A stretch of DNA of 64,000 nt from Yponomeuta sedellus (GCA_934045075.1 OW203725.1:1640775-1704774); one strand, 5' to 3'. Counted from the stretch's first letter, positions 22,951 through 34,155 are shown. A program made the numbers and translations. The notes: generated by a model from the letters alone, not told the origin.

Positions 22951-23166
22951 AGTATACACGTGTATAGTTTCTCGTGTATACATCTGAAAAGGTAGAACCT
23001 GGTGATCAAATGTAAGCAATTTCAACTGCTAAATGTACCCTGTGTTTAAATACACTAAATTAATTTCATTTCTTTTCAGACAAGATCAGAAAGTTTCTTA
23101 ACTCTTAATTGGGCAAGTGTAGAACGATTTTTGTATTCATCCAACCCATTATGTTCCAACCGAGTG

Positions 23167-23262
23167 GCACGGGTCTCTTCCCTAGGGAAGGTATAGGCCA
23201 TACTCCAACACGGGGCCAAGTCCGGATAGGTGGAGTCTTGCAAGACTAGTTGCTGGTCTTAT
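23167..23262 (-). mobile_element. RTE-type/S5 tail fragment
   Basis: Antisense tail: 'ggcacgggtctcttccctag' to 'ggccaagtccggataggtgg'. The short 'cctagggaagg' form is the LINE-type variant. Confidence 0.65.
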
Positions 23263-23364
23263 TTTTTTCTGTATAAGTTTTGGACTTTGTTACAAGACGA
23301 TAAGGTTCAATTTCATGTGGGGACCACGAACTATTGCCCTGTTAAGGGTAAACTAATTTATATC

Positions 23365-23365
<1 letters not shown>

Positions 23366-23406
<41 letters not shown>
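23366..23406. repeat. (GA)n microsatellite
   Basis: About twenty uninterrupted GA dinucleotides. Confidence 0.95.
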
Positions 23407-23412
<6 letters not shown>

Positions 23413-23451
23413 TAGAGCGAGCCGTTATTATTATAGTAATTATTACGATAC

Positions 23452-23585
23452 GATATCAACCTTTGCTTGTCCCTACTGCTGGGGTACGGGTCTCTTCCTG
23501 AATCGCAGGAAGCTTAGGCCACTCCACCACGGGGGCCAAGTCCGAGTTGATGGAGGATTGTAAGACAGCGGCGGGACCTTGCAGT
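23452..23585 (-). mobile_element. S5 3' half fragment
   Basis: Antisense tail and body of S5, from 'gatatcaacctttgcttgtc' to 'gtaagacagcggcggg'. No 5S head. Confidence 0.7.
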
Positions 23586-24109
23586 AATAATTAATTTCTA
23601 TTATTTTTAGAGATACTTTAAAGATGGATACCGTTAAACGGAAACTGAATCGACACGTGAATTAGTCTCGACTTACCAAACCTCATCATAGTTATTATCT
23701 GTAAGTAAGTACAAATTGCTAGAAAGCTTTGTTATGTAACTGTAACCTCAGCTTTCCGTCTCATCAAGAATTAGTACAGTTTGTTATGTCAGTAGGTGTT
23801 TAATTTAGCTCTTGTATCGTATGCCATAAGAGTCTTCAATGCATAGTGTTCTTATGGCGTTGAGGTCAATCTATAGGCAGACTTTCTAAGCTCTGCTTTG
23901 TCGTTAACTATTAATCTCACTCGCTTTGGTTTCGAATCATTATTTCTGCAGCTCGATAGACACTTCTAAATAAAGTGGAGTACCTACACTTTACTTTGAC
24001 GTTTCTATAGAGCTAATAACGGAAAATTTTCCGTAGACTTGTGGGAACTATTTTGTGAATATTATCAAAGTCAAGTTGTGCTAAATACGTATTATGTACA
24101 TAAACAGAC
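23586..24109. other. Unassigned stretch
   Basis: No recognised gene or repeat. Confidence 0.35.
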
Positions 24110-24121
24110 AATATGGAGTCA

Positions 24122-24322
24122 TACTATTTTTATTTTTAATGCACTAACCTGTGCTAAGGACAAATTTAAAAATCTATTTAGAGGCTAAAAATTTCACCCA
24201 TGCCGGGATTCGAACCCGCAACCTCTGGCTATCCGTGCCAGATAGCCACGGCACGGATAGCCAGAGGTTGCGGGTTCGAATCCCGGCATGGGTGAAATTT
24301 TTAGCCTCTAAATAGGTTTTTA
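24122..24322. mobile_element. T1 foldback dimer with TSD
   Basis: Flanked by 'aatatggagtca' (24110-24121 and 24323-24334). The antisense arm runs from the A-rich tail through the complete anticodon arm; after about 10 bp the sense arm begins at 'cggcacggatagcc' and ends at the T5 tract. Confidence 0.9.
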
Positions 24323-24334
24323 AATATGGAGTCA

Positions 24335-25462
24335 ATGAGACAAGACATATTCAATTCAATATATATTTATTTCAGAACAAATCCATAGCATTAGTATTAC
24401 AGGATATACGAGAAGTTTGTGTATTACCAAAAACATATTATTTAGCAGTGTGTGTATAAAACTTGTAAATCTGTTGTAAAATGCTGTCAAAAAAACGACA
24501 CAATTCAAAGTGGGCGTTATGTATGTTTTAGACGTTTTTTGTTTGGTCATAACAATCTTTTTTAAGCATAATGCCATATATTGATAGCCATAATGTCACA
24601 CTCACTATGTAGTGACTACACTACAAAATCACAGGGAATCCCTCTTGCGCTAACAAGTTCCAGAATAACTTACCCAGATGAAACTTAACCTATTTATAAA
24701 TACCATTAACGAAACACTACTCACTCTTAGCTTAAGAAATATCTGTGTAATTTCCTTTTTTATGTACAATAAATTGTTCTCTATCTATCTATAAAACACA
24801 GTACAAAAAATAGTGACATTTATGCATTTATTTTAATTTTTTATTTGGTATATCTGTTTAGTGCGTGTTAAATTTATATTTTGATTATTTGCAATATTAT
24901 TATCTACAAAACTTACATGATTAACATACTTAATAACAACTATAACAAATTTTATTAATACGTAAATTTGATTATATATTTTTTTACTGCTTTTTCTGCT
25001 TAAACAATTTTTGTTAAAAAACTCAGGACCAGTTTCTGAATTGAGAATTTTGCTCTGTACGAATTCGCATAAAAGATCCCATTGCGTTCATCATGTCATC
25101 GCCCCATTGGTATTAGCAGCATGACTTTGCGCATGACATCACGTTCTGGAGGCGCATGCGTGTGACGTCACAGCATGACAGTGGGCCGAAGTGCGTATTT
25201 CTAATTAGCCGGTTGCGTACGAGTGAATCATCTTGATTAAGCAGATGAGGACTTTGACCTTTATAGAGGCTTCTTGGTAAACAAACTTCAGGCTGAAAGA
25301 AGGTTTCTCATTGACTAAGGTCCGGACTCTCGCTTTTTGCTGTCAGGGTTACATTTCATAAAACATAGTTTCAAATTCATAGTTTGTCATGCTGATTCAA
25401 TGTACATTACGCAGAATAATAGTCTTGCTACTGGTTAATCTGTGGGTCAATCGGTCATGCAA
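24335..25462. other. AT-rich stretch with a LINE-like tail
   Basis: At 24735-24795 'ttatgtacaataaattgttc' and a 'ctat' microsatellite match the tail near 13600. The rest is AT-rich and unassigned. Confidence 0.4.
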
Positions 25463-25650
25463 TGTTACATACAGGCACATTGCTTCTGGCCCCACACTAG
25501 GATACCCTGTGTCGTGGGGACCAGAAACAACGACATCACAAACATGTCAACATCCAAGACCTGGGGTTTTTTTGTCCCCAGCCCGGGTTCGAACCCGGGA
25601 CCTCTTGCATGGTAGGGAGATGCGCTACCGCTGCGCCACAGAGGTCGTCA
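25463..25650 (-). mobile_element. T3 tRNA-derived SINE
   Basis: Antisense copy with head and body. The B box reads 'gggttcgaacccggg'. It is closer to the family consensus than the copy at 22771. Confidence 0.82.
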
Positions 25651-25851
25651 AAACCATGGATTTTGATTCTATGAAGAGGCCCTAGAGGTGCTAGCTAGGA
25701 TTTATGAAATTCTAGACCTTTAATTTTGCCTGGTATGTAGGTAGTTCAATTTAGGTTTCTAACTAGGTGGCTGTGTAGTATTAAAGTCGTTTTAATTCTT
25801 GACTCGAAATTCTCGTCTTGAAAACTTCTGACAGTAAGATCAGCCACTAGT

Positions 25852-25965
25852 CTTGCAAGCCTCCACCAATCCGGACTTGCCCCCATGGTGGAGTATGGCC
25901 TATACCTTCCTCAGGGAAGAGACCCGTGCCCCTCGGTGGGAACGTAATGGGTTGATGATGAATTC
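25852..25965 (+). mobile_element. RTE-type LINE 3' tail fragment
   Basis: Sense tail with 'ggagtatggcctataccttc', 'agagacccgtgcccctcggt' and a 'gggttgatgatga' end. This is the LINE-type version of the tail that S5 shares. Confidence 0.65.
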
Positions 25966-25970
25966 TCGAC

Positions 25971-26012
25971 TGCCTCGTTGGTCTAGCGGTATGACGTCCG
26001 ATTCCCACTGGG
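25971..26012 (+). mobile_element. tRNA-like SINE head fragment
   Basis: 'ctgcctcgttggtctagcgg' resembles the 5' half of a tRNA-headed SINE distinct from T1 to T4. The body is not clearly recognised. Confidence 0.4.
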
Positions 26013-26116
26013 GGCACCGTATATTTGCAGAGAACAGATCGTCTCAATCTGGGTGTACTAATTTGGCACCAGGACTGTGATCGGAAGTAATCGTGTTATG
26101 TGGGATTCATTATTAT

Positions 26117-26222
26117 TATATTCTTTTTAATGCACTAACCCGTGCTAAGGACAGTGGCCAGAGGTCGCGGGTTCGAGTCCCGGCATGGGTGGAATTTGTA
26201 GCCTCTAAATAGTTTTTTTAAT
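26117..26222. mobile_element. Short T1 foldback with TSD
   Basis: Flanked by 'attcattattat' (26105-26116 and 26223-26234). A short antisense tail ('taatgcactaacccgtgc') is joined to a sense part starting at 'ggccagaggtcgcggg', the 3' side of the anticodon stem, and ending at the T tract. Confidence 0.85.
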
Positions 26223-26234
26223 ATTCATTATTAT

Positions 26235-26819
26235 GCTAGTTATTTAATTTCTTAACTCGGTAAATAAATTTTGGGGATGAAAACGACACATCGTGGTGCC
26301 AAACTGACGTCATTGCGTGCCGCATCTAAATCGTTCACAGAAACATTTACAATTACAATCTGAAAGCCAATGTTCTGCTAATTGGTAACACAATACCATA
26401 GCTAGCAAAATACGTGTTTACGTTACTGGTACAATCTTCACGTATGTGCGTGTCCATTACTTCATTATTCTTAGAACTATCATCAGTGTTATGATATTGT
26501 GATATGTACATACGTCTTCCATTATTATGACTAGGATCGTATTTGCTTATCTTTGCTTAGTTAGGTATTAAAGAACAGAGTGCAAGCATACAGAAAGTTT
26601 TTAGCGAAGGGAATATCTGTTGGTCTTTAACATAGAGCTCATGAATATATGTTTTCCCTTTTTTATGTTCTGTTTGTTTTCCCCTATTATTGTGAGACAT
26701 TTGACTAATGCTTTGGCATTTAGGGTTGTTAATGGCAATCATGAAATCTTATTAGGTTTACATATGGCAACTGATGTATTTGGTTTTAAGATGATTTGAG
26801 AAAAGATGGTCAGAGTGGA
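26235..26819. other. Unassigned stretch
   Basis: No recognised gene or repeat. Confidence 0.35.
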
Positions 26820-26955
26820 GTTTTTTTTTTCCGCTGCCTTTTTCTCCACTACAATACGGCCCGAAGGCGGCGGCTTACATTTTACATTGTACATTGACAT
26901 TCAGCACACAGAATGTAAATTCTTTACGTTGGAATAAAATGATTTGAATTTGAAT
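26820..26955 (+). repeat. Dispersed LINE-type 3' end, copy 1
   Basis: Shares 'acaatacggcccgaaggc', 'ggcttacattttacattgta' and a terminal 'atttgaatttgaatt' with a second copy at 34010-34155. The end looks like a LINE 3' terminus; class unknown. Confidence 0.6.
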
Positions 26956-27084
26956 TTATAATAATTATTAAAAATCTTTATTGAACAAAAAACAAAGTGT
27001 TTCATACAGAGGCGTAGTTAATGCACGTAGCATGTTCGTCTTCGTTTCGTATCTTTTGAATAATGGATAATGTATTGAATTTAA

Positions 27085-27202
27085 AAGTAAAGTCCTCCAG
27101 CAACCCGGTCTTAGCCCCCGTGGTCGAGTATGGACTAACCTTCCTGCGATGCAGGAAGAGATCCGTGCCCCAGCATTGGTTACATACAGGGGTTGATATC
27201 GA
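27085..27202 (+). mobile_element. S5 3' tail fragment
   Basis: Sense tail from 'tcctccagcaacccggtctt' to 'aggggttgatatcg'; no head. Confidence 0.7.
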
Positions 27203-27436
27203 AGTTGTAAGAATAGATTGACCTGCATCAAAATTTCGAACGAACTTACTGATCTCCAAAAAGTTATGTCTTGTGCATAAATATAAAAGTTACTGGTCAT
27301 AAACGTCCGTATAACAATGAAGTTTATAACGATAAAGTTTTTTGTATTTGTATTGCATTTGCATCTTATCATTCAGTGCAAGAATGTTTGTTATAAAGAT
27401 TTGGATGAGATGGACGATATAGTTCACAGAATCTCT

Positions 27437-27618
27437 TCTCTTCTCTTCTTCAGGCTATATTAGTCCACTGCTGGACATAGCCCTCCCCTAATGAGCGCCA
27501 TAGCGCCCTGTCTTCAGCTTGCCGCATCCAGCATCTGCCTGTAGTTTTTCGCAGATCGTCATCCCATCTGGTCGGAGGGCGTCCTACACTACGTTTGCCG
27601 AGTCGCAGTCTCCACCCA
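27437..27618 (-). pseudogene. RTE-type LINE, intact C-terminal reading frame
   Basis: Read antisense, 56 uninterrupted codons give VLGWRLRLGKRSVGRPPTRW, DDDLRKTTGRCWMRQAEDRA and LWRSLGEGYVQQWTNIA, then a stop and the GAA tail. This is the C-terminus typical of lepidopteran RTE-clade LINEs. The copy is 5'-truncated but its reading frame is clean, so it is fairly young. The last segment is the part shared with R elements. Confidence 0.85.
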
Positions 27619-27867
27619 AGAACACAGAATGCAATGAATAAAAATAAACGTAGCTAGTTATGCAATCAACTCGTTTGTTATTGAATACGGAATTTGAATT
27701 TGAACTTGAACGAAAGTTGATTTTGAACTTGAACTTGACGCGTAACTTCGGCATCTGGGGTTTAGTTATGGCCTCCAAATCCTTAACGATTCCAATCGTC
27801 TCTGTGGGATTTGACAGTTAGACAATTAACAAATAGCTTAGGATTTCGTGCGCGTAATAAGAATCAT

Positions 27868-28050
27868 GTCGTTAAGCCATGTCAGAGGCCTCATGGGCAG
27901 GTTGATAACTTCTGGCAGTAAGGCCCGCCACTGTCTTATAATCCTCCACCAACCCGGTCTTGGCCCTCGTGGCGGAATATGGCCTAACCTTCTTGCGATG
28001 CAGGAAGAGACCCGTGCCCCAGCAGTGAGGACATACAAGAATTGATATCG
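27868..28050 (+). mobile_element. S5 SINE, 5'-truncated
   Basis: Sense copy beginning after the 5S-like head ('tcgttaagccatgtcagagg') and ending 'aagaattgatatcg'. Confidence 0.78.
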
Positions 28051-28261
28051 TATACATTTTAGATAATTACATGGACCTAAAAATAAAATAATAAATCGTG
28101 ATTAGCTGCACTAGAGTCCCAAGTTTTGACCCCAATTTGCTGCCATATTGTTTCGTAATCGGACTAAGACGTAGTATGTACAAGTACATAGTTCTGTGTA
28201 TTAACCGCTCGATAACCTTTGACTAGCGGTGCGTTTGTGATTACGACTACTGGCGACTACG

Positions 28262-28395
28262 ATAAGCCTAATTTGAAAAAACCCTACTACTAAGTACACC
28301 ATGCGTATGCACGCATGGTGTACTTACTACTAAGTACACCATGCGTATGCACGCATGGTGTACTTAGTAGTAGGGTTTTTTCAAATTAGGCTTAT
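28262..28395. repeat. 134-bp palindrome built from two hairpins
   Basis: The outer arms start 'ataagcctaatttgaaaaaa' and end with its complement. Each half also contains its own hairpin, 'aagtacaccatgcg' with the loop TATGCA and its complement. The whole is self-complementary apart from the central C:C and the two hairpin loops. No coding content. Confidence 0.9.
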
Positions 28396-28617
28396 TTTTT
28401 TTAAACACATATAAAGTTTCTTACTTCTCTTTTATACATGGAGGGAAATTACCATGATTTTAGTACATGGACATCTTACTGTAATAAGACATTATTTTAA
28501 TTTGAAAAATAATTTAAACTGTATTAAATAAATATGTACATGGTTGAACCAGGAATCAAACCCGCTACACGAAAAAAAATACACTGTAGCCGTATCATAC
28601 CGATCGGTTTCTGCCCA
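28396..28617. other. AT-rich flank of the palindrome
   Basis: A T run adjoins the palindrome; nothing else recognised. Confidence 0.35.
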
Positions 28618-28730
28618 TATTAGCAGTAGATAAATCACTGTATTGTACATATAAATGGAAATTACAGAGCTATTTCTTAACCTAACAGTACAGACAGAGC
28701 GGCCTTACCACTAAAAGTATGGTTTACTAG
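28618..28730 (-). repeat. LINE-like 3' end, antisense
   Basis: 'tgtattgtacatataaatgg' and 'gcggccttaccactaaaagt' match antisense LINE 3' ends also seen near 47400 and 60600. Confidence 0.55.
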
Positions 28731-28984
28731 TAAATACTCCTTATATTTAAAGAGTAATGGAATTCCTTCTGTCTAATTAAGTAATTTTGATATAAGTAGT
28801 CATTCACTTCTCTTTACATATATATTATGTAGGTATATAACCTTTTCCTTATTCATATAACACACTTGTTATAAGACACTATTTTTGTAAGTATATGTAG
28901 ATATTTATTTAGAGTATTTAAGTATGATTTATGTAAGTTTATTATTAGGTACGTATACGTACTTTTGTCTATTAATATTGGTAT

Positions 28985-29110
28985 TTGCACCGGCTACCCG
29001 TATCTCTCCGTATTTCTCCTCGGCAAATTCTCCAATTTGAGGTTGCCTGGAAGAAACGCTATTAGCAGTAAGGCCGCCAATTGTGTTTGATCTTTTGTAT
29101 CTGCCGTTTC
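28985..29110 (+). repeat. LINE-like 3' UTR fragment, sense
   Basis: 'gaggttgcctggaagaaacg' and 'gcagtaaggccgccaattgt' are the sense version of the LINE 3' UTR family noted near 57600 and 60600. Confidence 0.6.
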
Positions 29111-29853
29111 TGTAACTATTTTTCCGGTGTACAAATAAAACGTGGGATCCGGTCATCAATAAATGTTCGAGTGGAAAATAGTCGCATGGCTTATCGTCCG
29201 ACATTGTCAGTGTAGTGTGTTGCAACCCTAATAGTGCTTTGTGATGGCTGATTGAGGGTAGTCTGAAACCTCATCAGCCGAAGATGCCAACGGGTGACAG
29301 CCGTCAGTTTTCTCGTGACCACGATGACTGTGACGTCGTCGAAACGTCGAGGTTAAATAGCAATAAATTACTACGCGATTAAGCCCCGAAAATATTCTAT
29401 GTGTACAAGTCGCGAAAGTTTAAAATATGTTACTAATAAAGAATATTCTTATCTTATTCTTAGGAAAAAATGCTTATGACTTTATTCATGCTTGACTTTA
29501 TTTTTAATGCAGCGTTTGACAGGTGACAGTTGCGAGACACTCAACAATCACTCGACAATACACAACGTTGACACATTTCGGGGGCGATACTTTTTGCGTC
29601 ACTTCATGGCGGTTATTTTCGTAACTACATAAAATCGGCTTCATAACCTAACCACTGCGACAGACACTGGTGGTTTGCAGAATTGAATACCATGTTGCAA
29701 GTAACTGGGTAACAAGTGTAACGAGTAACCATAAAGTTTTTGTCATTTTCAATACTGAACTCTATTAGGATTGGTCTTATTCTGGCCTTGTTGTAACTTC
29801 GTTATAGCATAATTAGTGTATAGTATAACTCTTTTCATCAATTTATCAGAACC
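29111..29853. other. Unassigned, probably LINE-derived in part
   Basis: 'gacgtcgtcgaaacgtcgag' near 29335 looks like a dispersed-repeat 3' UTR from memory. No ORF or family could be assigned. Confidence 0.3.
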
Positions 29854-30095
29854 TCGATATCAACCCTTGTATGTTCCCACTGCTGGGACACGGGTCTCTT
29901 CCTGCATCGCAGGAAGGTTCGTGGCCTAGTCGAACCTAGTGATTGAAATCAATCACGTGAGTTAAGCAACAATAGGTGCGGTCAGGTGCAGGATGGGTGA
30001 CCGTGCCTTGACTACCGCTAGCGTATATTTTCGAGCGCTTCTCTGTTTCACAAGGCACGTTAAGCCGTTGGCGTCCGTTGTCATGTGATGGCGTT
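29854..30095. mobile_element. S5 SINE with internal inversion (twin-priming form)
   Basis: The antisense 3' end of S5 ('gatatcaacccttgtatgtt' to 'aggaaggtt') is joined directly to the sense 5S-like head ('gtggcctagtcgaaccta', 'gttaagcaacaataggtgcg'). On the minus strand this is an inverted 5' part followed by a normal 3' end, the classic product of twin priming in LINE-driven retrotransposition. Confidence 0.8.
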
Positions 30096-30111
30096 TACTA
30101 TATAACTATCG

Positions 30112-30365
30112 ACTGATTTCCCATCCCTAACTCAAAAATAGCGCCTTTACATGAATTGGTGCAAAGCATTTATCGATAGCTCAAAACTATCGATGATCTT
30201 TCCATCCCTAACAGTCCTGGAAGCCTAGAGCCCAGTGTTGAGCCCTTTAGTTCCCGCCAATTGGAGCCAATGAGAGAGCTACCAGGCGCTCCTTCGCACC
30301 GGAAATGCTGCGCCGCCGGAAGCGGGTCCACTTGCGCACGCGCCGCCTGGTGTGAGCATGGAGGG
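30112..30365 (+). promoter_or_regulatory. Candidate CpG-rich host promoter
   Basis: TATCGATA at about 30171-30178 and a second CTATCGAT nearby match the insect DRE (DREF site). Each is followed by 'ccatccctaac'. Downstream, 'ttcccgccaa' resembles an E2F site, two CCAAT boxes flank it, and 'accggaaatg' resembles an ETS site, inside a CpG-rich patch unlike the surrounding AT-rich DNA. ATG codons occur at 30270 and 30358, the latter followed by a GTATGT donor-like site. No protein is recognised. Orientation is inferred from motif order. Confidence 0.4.
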
Positions 30366-30514
30366 AGAAAGTATGTACTTCAATGTCGCTCTTTTTGCTA
30401 CAGTAAAATTAGTATTCCAGAAACCATTTTTTGTAAAATCAAGTATTAAAATCATAAATCAATCCTTTTCGTGTAAAATCACGAAAAGGGCGTTATTTTT
30501 TTTGCAAGCGGAGA

Positions 30515-30745
30515 ACGCCGGCTTCTCATTCGGAAGGTCGTTGGTTCGAATCCCGGCTTGTACCGATTACTTTGTTTTCAAATATATATATTTTGTGAAT
30601 TTATAATAGCAATACCACTTGCTAACGGTCCAGAAAAACATCGTGAGCAAACCTGAGTATCTGAGATGTTCACATACTCGTACCTAAGGGCTTGAAATTG
30701 CCCACCGCGCCGCGGTGGGCACACGTAGGGATTATAGGCTGAGTT
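30515..30745 (+). mobile_element. T2 SINE with tRNA-like head
   Basis: Head 'gagaacgccggcttctcatt' and B box 'ggttcgaatcccgg' are followed by 'aaacatcgtgagcaaacctg' and 'cgcggtgggcacacg'. Confidence 0.72.
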
Positions 30746-31188
30746 ATAAGTTTCCTGAGACTAATTATTCTAGAAAAATCACACAGTTCTGCTGAACGAA
30801 CCGCCATCCAAGTTCTCATATCGAATAATTTTGTGACTAAGTTACAAGTTAATGTACCTTTCACCATAACTCAGGGTAAAAACGCCAGTCCTTATTCTTT
30901 GGTCGCGTGGTCACAAGCGGAACAACCTTAGCATAGCTCGGACAAAGTACCAGCTACCTAGTTTACTAGATAATAATAATGCAATCACACAGTCACTTGT
31001 CCTGCCCGCCAGACTATTCGTCAAATAAATTTACCACAGCGGTATGCATGGCTCTCTTAACATTCCACTCCCTTGCTCTTAGTCCAGAAGATTAACTCAC
31101 ATAGATATTATCGTAGCACAATGTACTTTCTCCTCTCTCTTTCATCTTCTGCCTATAGCCACCCAATGCTGAGTGTAGGTCTCTTCTA

Positions 31189-31486
31189 CAGTCTATTTAT
31201 CCTTACTTGTCCAATATATGGGTGGAATTTTTAGCCTCTAAATAGGTTTTTGAAATTGTCCAATATAGTAAACAAGATTCTAACCTAAAATTGACATTTG
31301 ATGCCAAAACTAGATATTTTCTCGCAAGTTAATGAACTGTGCTTATGAAATTGCCAGAGTATTGTCTAACATTGTGCCCCAGGTTACTTCATTTATTTAC
31401 TTCATATGGCAGTTTTCGACTAAAAAGTCATACTTTACCGGTAGAATATTGTTTACTAAAATGAACAAGTAACGCTAAATATACTG
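31189..31486. mobile_element. MITE with CAGTCTATTTAT termini, carrying a T1 insertion
   Basis: Terminal inverted repeats of about 40 bp begin 'cagtctatttatccttactt' and sit at TA, suggesting a mariner/Tc1-type element. A second, uninterrupted copy is at 40736-40969. A 37-bp T1 fragment sits in the left TIR. Confidence 0.75.
31219..31255 (+). mobile_element. Minimal T1 insertion (37 bp) with TSD
   Basis: Only the last few tRNA-like bases and the tail up to the second T5 tract are present ('tgggtggaatttttagcctc' onward). The flanks are 'ttgtccaatata' at 31207-31218 and 31256-31267. The uninterrupted MITE at 40736 shows the empty-site layout. Confidence 0.9.
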
Positions 31487-33884
31487 TAATGCATTCGTTT
31501 AGTTCCACGCCATTTTGGTCATTTCGGTCTTGGGCTTTCCGCGTCCAGGCTTTTCCTGCCACTTTTCTGACCATTAGTCTATCCTGCCTGCCCACGCTTC
31601 TGAGCCCATTTCTAGGTACAATAAATTGTGATGTTATGAACTTAAAAATCTAGATACTTTAGTGTTGTTAATTTCTGTGCCAATGTAAAGTACGGAAACT
31701 CAAGTAAGAAACTACACATTTACGTTCTTACTAATAAAAAGAGAGTTTCTTAAAACGCCCCAAAAACTCTGGTCTAAATAGTCTCTGGTGGAGATTTTGC
31801 TAGGAAAAGACGTAACCACAAATTAAACAAAACACGTCTCGCCTAGCTGGAGGTATCTCTCTCTCCGTCTCCTAAGTGTTTTTAGTGAAATCGTGGTTGT
31901 ATAAATAACAACGTCACTCTTTTCAATAGGTACTAGAAGCTCAATAATTAATAGAGTTTTAAAATTCAGTACTAATTTCGTATTATTATTACCCTTAACT
32001 TTGCTTGCACTCGCTCATTTCACCATAGACCATTGTCGCCAATGTCCTTGAAAATAGCCAGACTCAGTAAGTATGTTGTTAGGGGATTTAATGAGCCTGA
32101 AGGTAAAATAGCGTAAAAAGTCTTGTATCAAAAATATATTTCTAAAGGAAATCCCATCGGGCTCACAGCTAGTCGTCGCCAAATAAATAGATTCATTCTT
32201 TCAGTAATGTTTCTATAATATCCGCATCTATTTTAGTTTTTGCGTATTGTTCTCAGTGTAAAACTCCTGGTTTTCTAGCGTTGGCGTGTCGAGAGTCAAT
32301 TCGTCGTGCCCGTGAAACCGTGATTGATGAGACATTCAAGATTTCCGTTTGTAAACCTGCATGATTCATTGTATTTTCTTGCTAGACTTCTGTACTTCGG
32401 ATAATATTTTTATCACACTGAGACTTGTGAGGGTTTTAAGTTGTTTCTTAAAATATGGAAAGTCTGATTTGATTCATTCTAAGGCATTGAGTCACTATAA
32501 ATTGATAGCTGCTATCTTATCTCTGATCCATGTTTGAATTTATATCCAGTACCTGCAAAACGATTACCGGAATGTTCGTACATTTAATATGTTGAACTTT
32601 TTTATCTGATGTTTTGGTGATTATTGTAATATAAACGGAATTTTTAATGCGATTACTAGTTAAATTTTGGTCTTCAGCTTCATAACATACTAGCTGTACT
32701 CGCGACTTCGTTCGCGTTGCTATATTGATTGCTAACGTAAGGCTCTATCTTAGTACAGGTTTACCTCTAAAATACGCAATCACATGTGTCAGCATGTTAT
32801 TAATATTTGTGTTCCAAAACTTTTGTTTTACGAGTTTTGTACCAGCTCAATATATTTTAATGGTTTTGCTATTGAAAAGTAACCCGGTACAATATAATTC
32901 TTATTCATAAAATCGTCACGTCTGCTTGACCAGCCAGCCACCAACTAGGACATGGCACCAATATCGATCAATATCAAGGCCCGTGCACCTCGTAAATATT
33001 AAAGCAGGCGATGGAGTTCTCCAAATTGTCACCCGGTGCGCACGCGCACAGTCGACCTCGGCGTTTTGGGAAACGGCCGGCGCCGGGCACGACGTGGATT
33101 GTGCAATATCGGGGCATAACTGCAACATACCACGGATGGTATTTACGTTATGACTTCGACTTGGGCTGATAGGAAATCTCTTTAACGTTGCTCGGTGATA
33201 AACTCTTTTCAACAAATTTTATTGGCCCAGAAACCGCTACTTGCCTCGTATAAAATTTTACCATAAATTTATATGTCCTGTAGTATTTAACGTAAGAAAC
33301 TAAAATATATTTACTTTGCTAAGTATGTCGGATGGTTGCAAAATTTGCAAATTAAAAAAACATTTTCCTCTTTTAATTCGGAACGGTAAAATGCTACCCG
33401 CCATTTTGAAAGCATCTTTGATTTGTAAATATGCTCGCAGATCACTCACTAGATGTTGAATTTTAAACTTTGTTTATAAGCCTTCAGGTCTTCAAACCAT
33501 AGACAAAATGGCTGACCGCGTTTTTGGCTGTTTAGGAGAGCAAAGTTTTAAAATATATTTTTTTGTTGCTTTTAGGTCCGCAAAAAATATACTAGAATAA
33601 TTTTTGGTCCAATGGAAGAGATATTTACCGTTTAAGACTTACTTGAAAAGAGAGTCATGTAGCGGATTCGGCCAGTCCTCTCGAGTATAGGCAGTTGGGC
33701 ACGAGGGACGTGCAGTAAGATGCCTCACAGAATGTAGAGGGACTCCGCAAAAAGAATGAATACGAAATGTGAAAAGACTATTAAATACTTTACTTTAAGT
33801 GTACATGGCAAACTTATTTCATAAATAAACAAACAAACTGTGAATTGTTTCTTTCTATACTACTTTATGATGATAAAATCAACC
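31487..33884. other. Unassigned stretch
   Basis: A fragment near 32693 ('actagctgtactcgcgactt') is the start of a dispersed lepidopteran repeat known from memory; class uncertain. A modest GC-rich patch lies at 33030-33120 without exon signals. Otherwise unremarkable. Confidence 0.35.
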
Positions 33885-33945
33885 CTTTGTATTTCCCCAC
33901 TGCTGGGGGCCGTATCTCTTTTCGCAGGGATTTTAGGCTATACTA
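33885..33945 (-). mobile_element. S5-type tail fragment, decayed
   Basis: 'aatcaaccctttgtatttcc' and 'ccactgctgggggccg' are a diverged antisense tail. Confidence 0.5.
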
Positions 33946-34009
33946 CTAGTCTATATTGGAGTCAAATTGTATGTATACCATAGCTGCTATGGAAGTGGAT
34001 GCTACTTTA

Positions 34010-34155
34010 ATTCTCCCGCTGCCTTTTACTCTACTATAATACGGCCCGAAGGCAGCGGCTTACATTTTACATTGTAAATTGACATTCAGCAATCAGAACG
34101 TAAATTCTTTATGTTGAATTCTTAATATTCTTTATAAATTGATTTGATTTGAATT
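34010..34155 (+). repeat. Dispersed LINE-type 3' end, copy 2
   Basis: Same family as 26820-26955, with 'ataatacggcccgaaggc' and 'ggcttacattttacattgta'. Confidence 0.6.
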
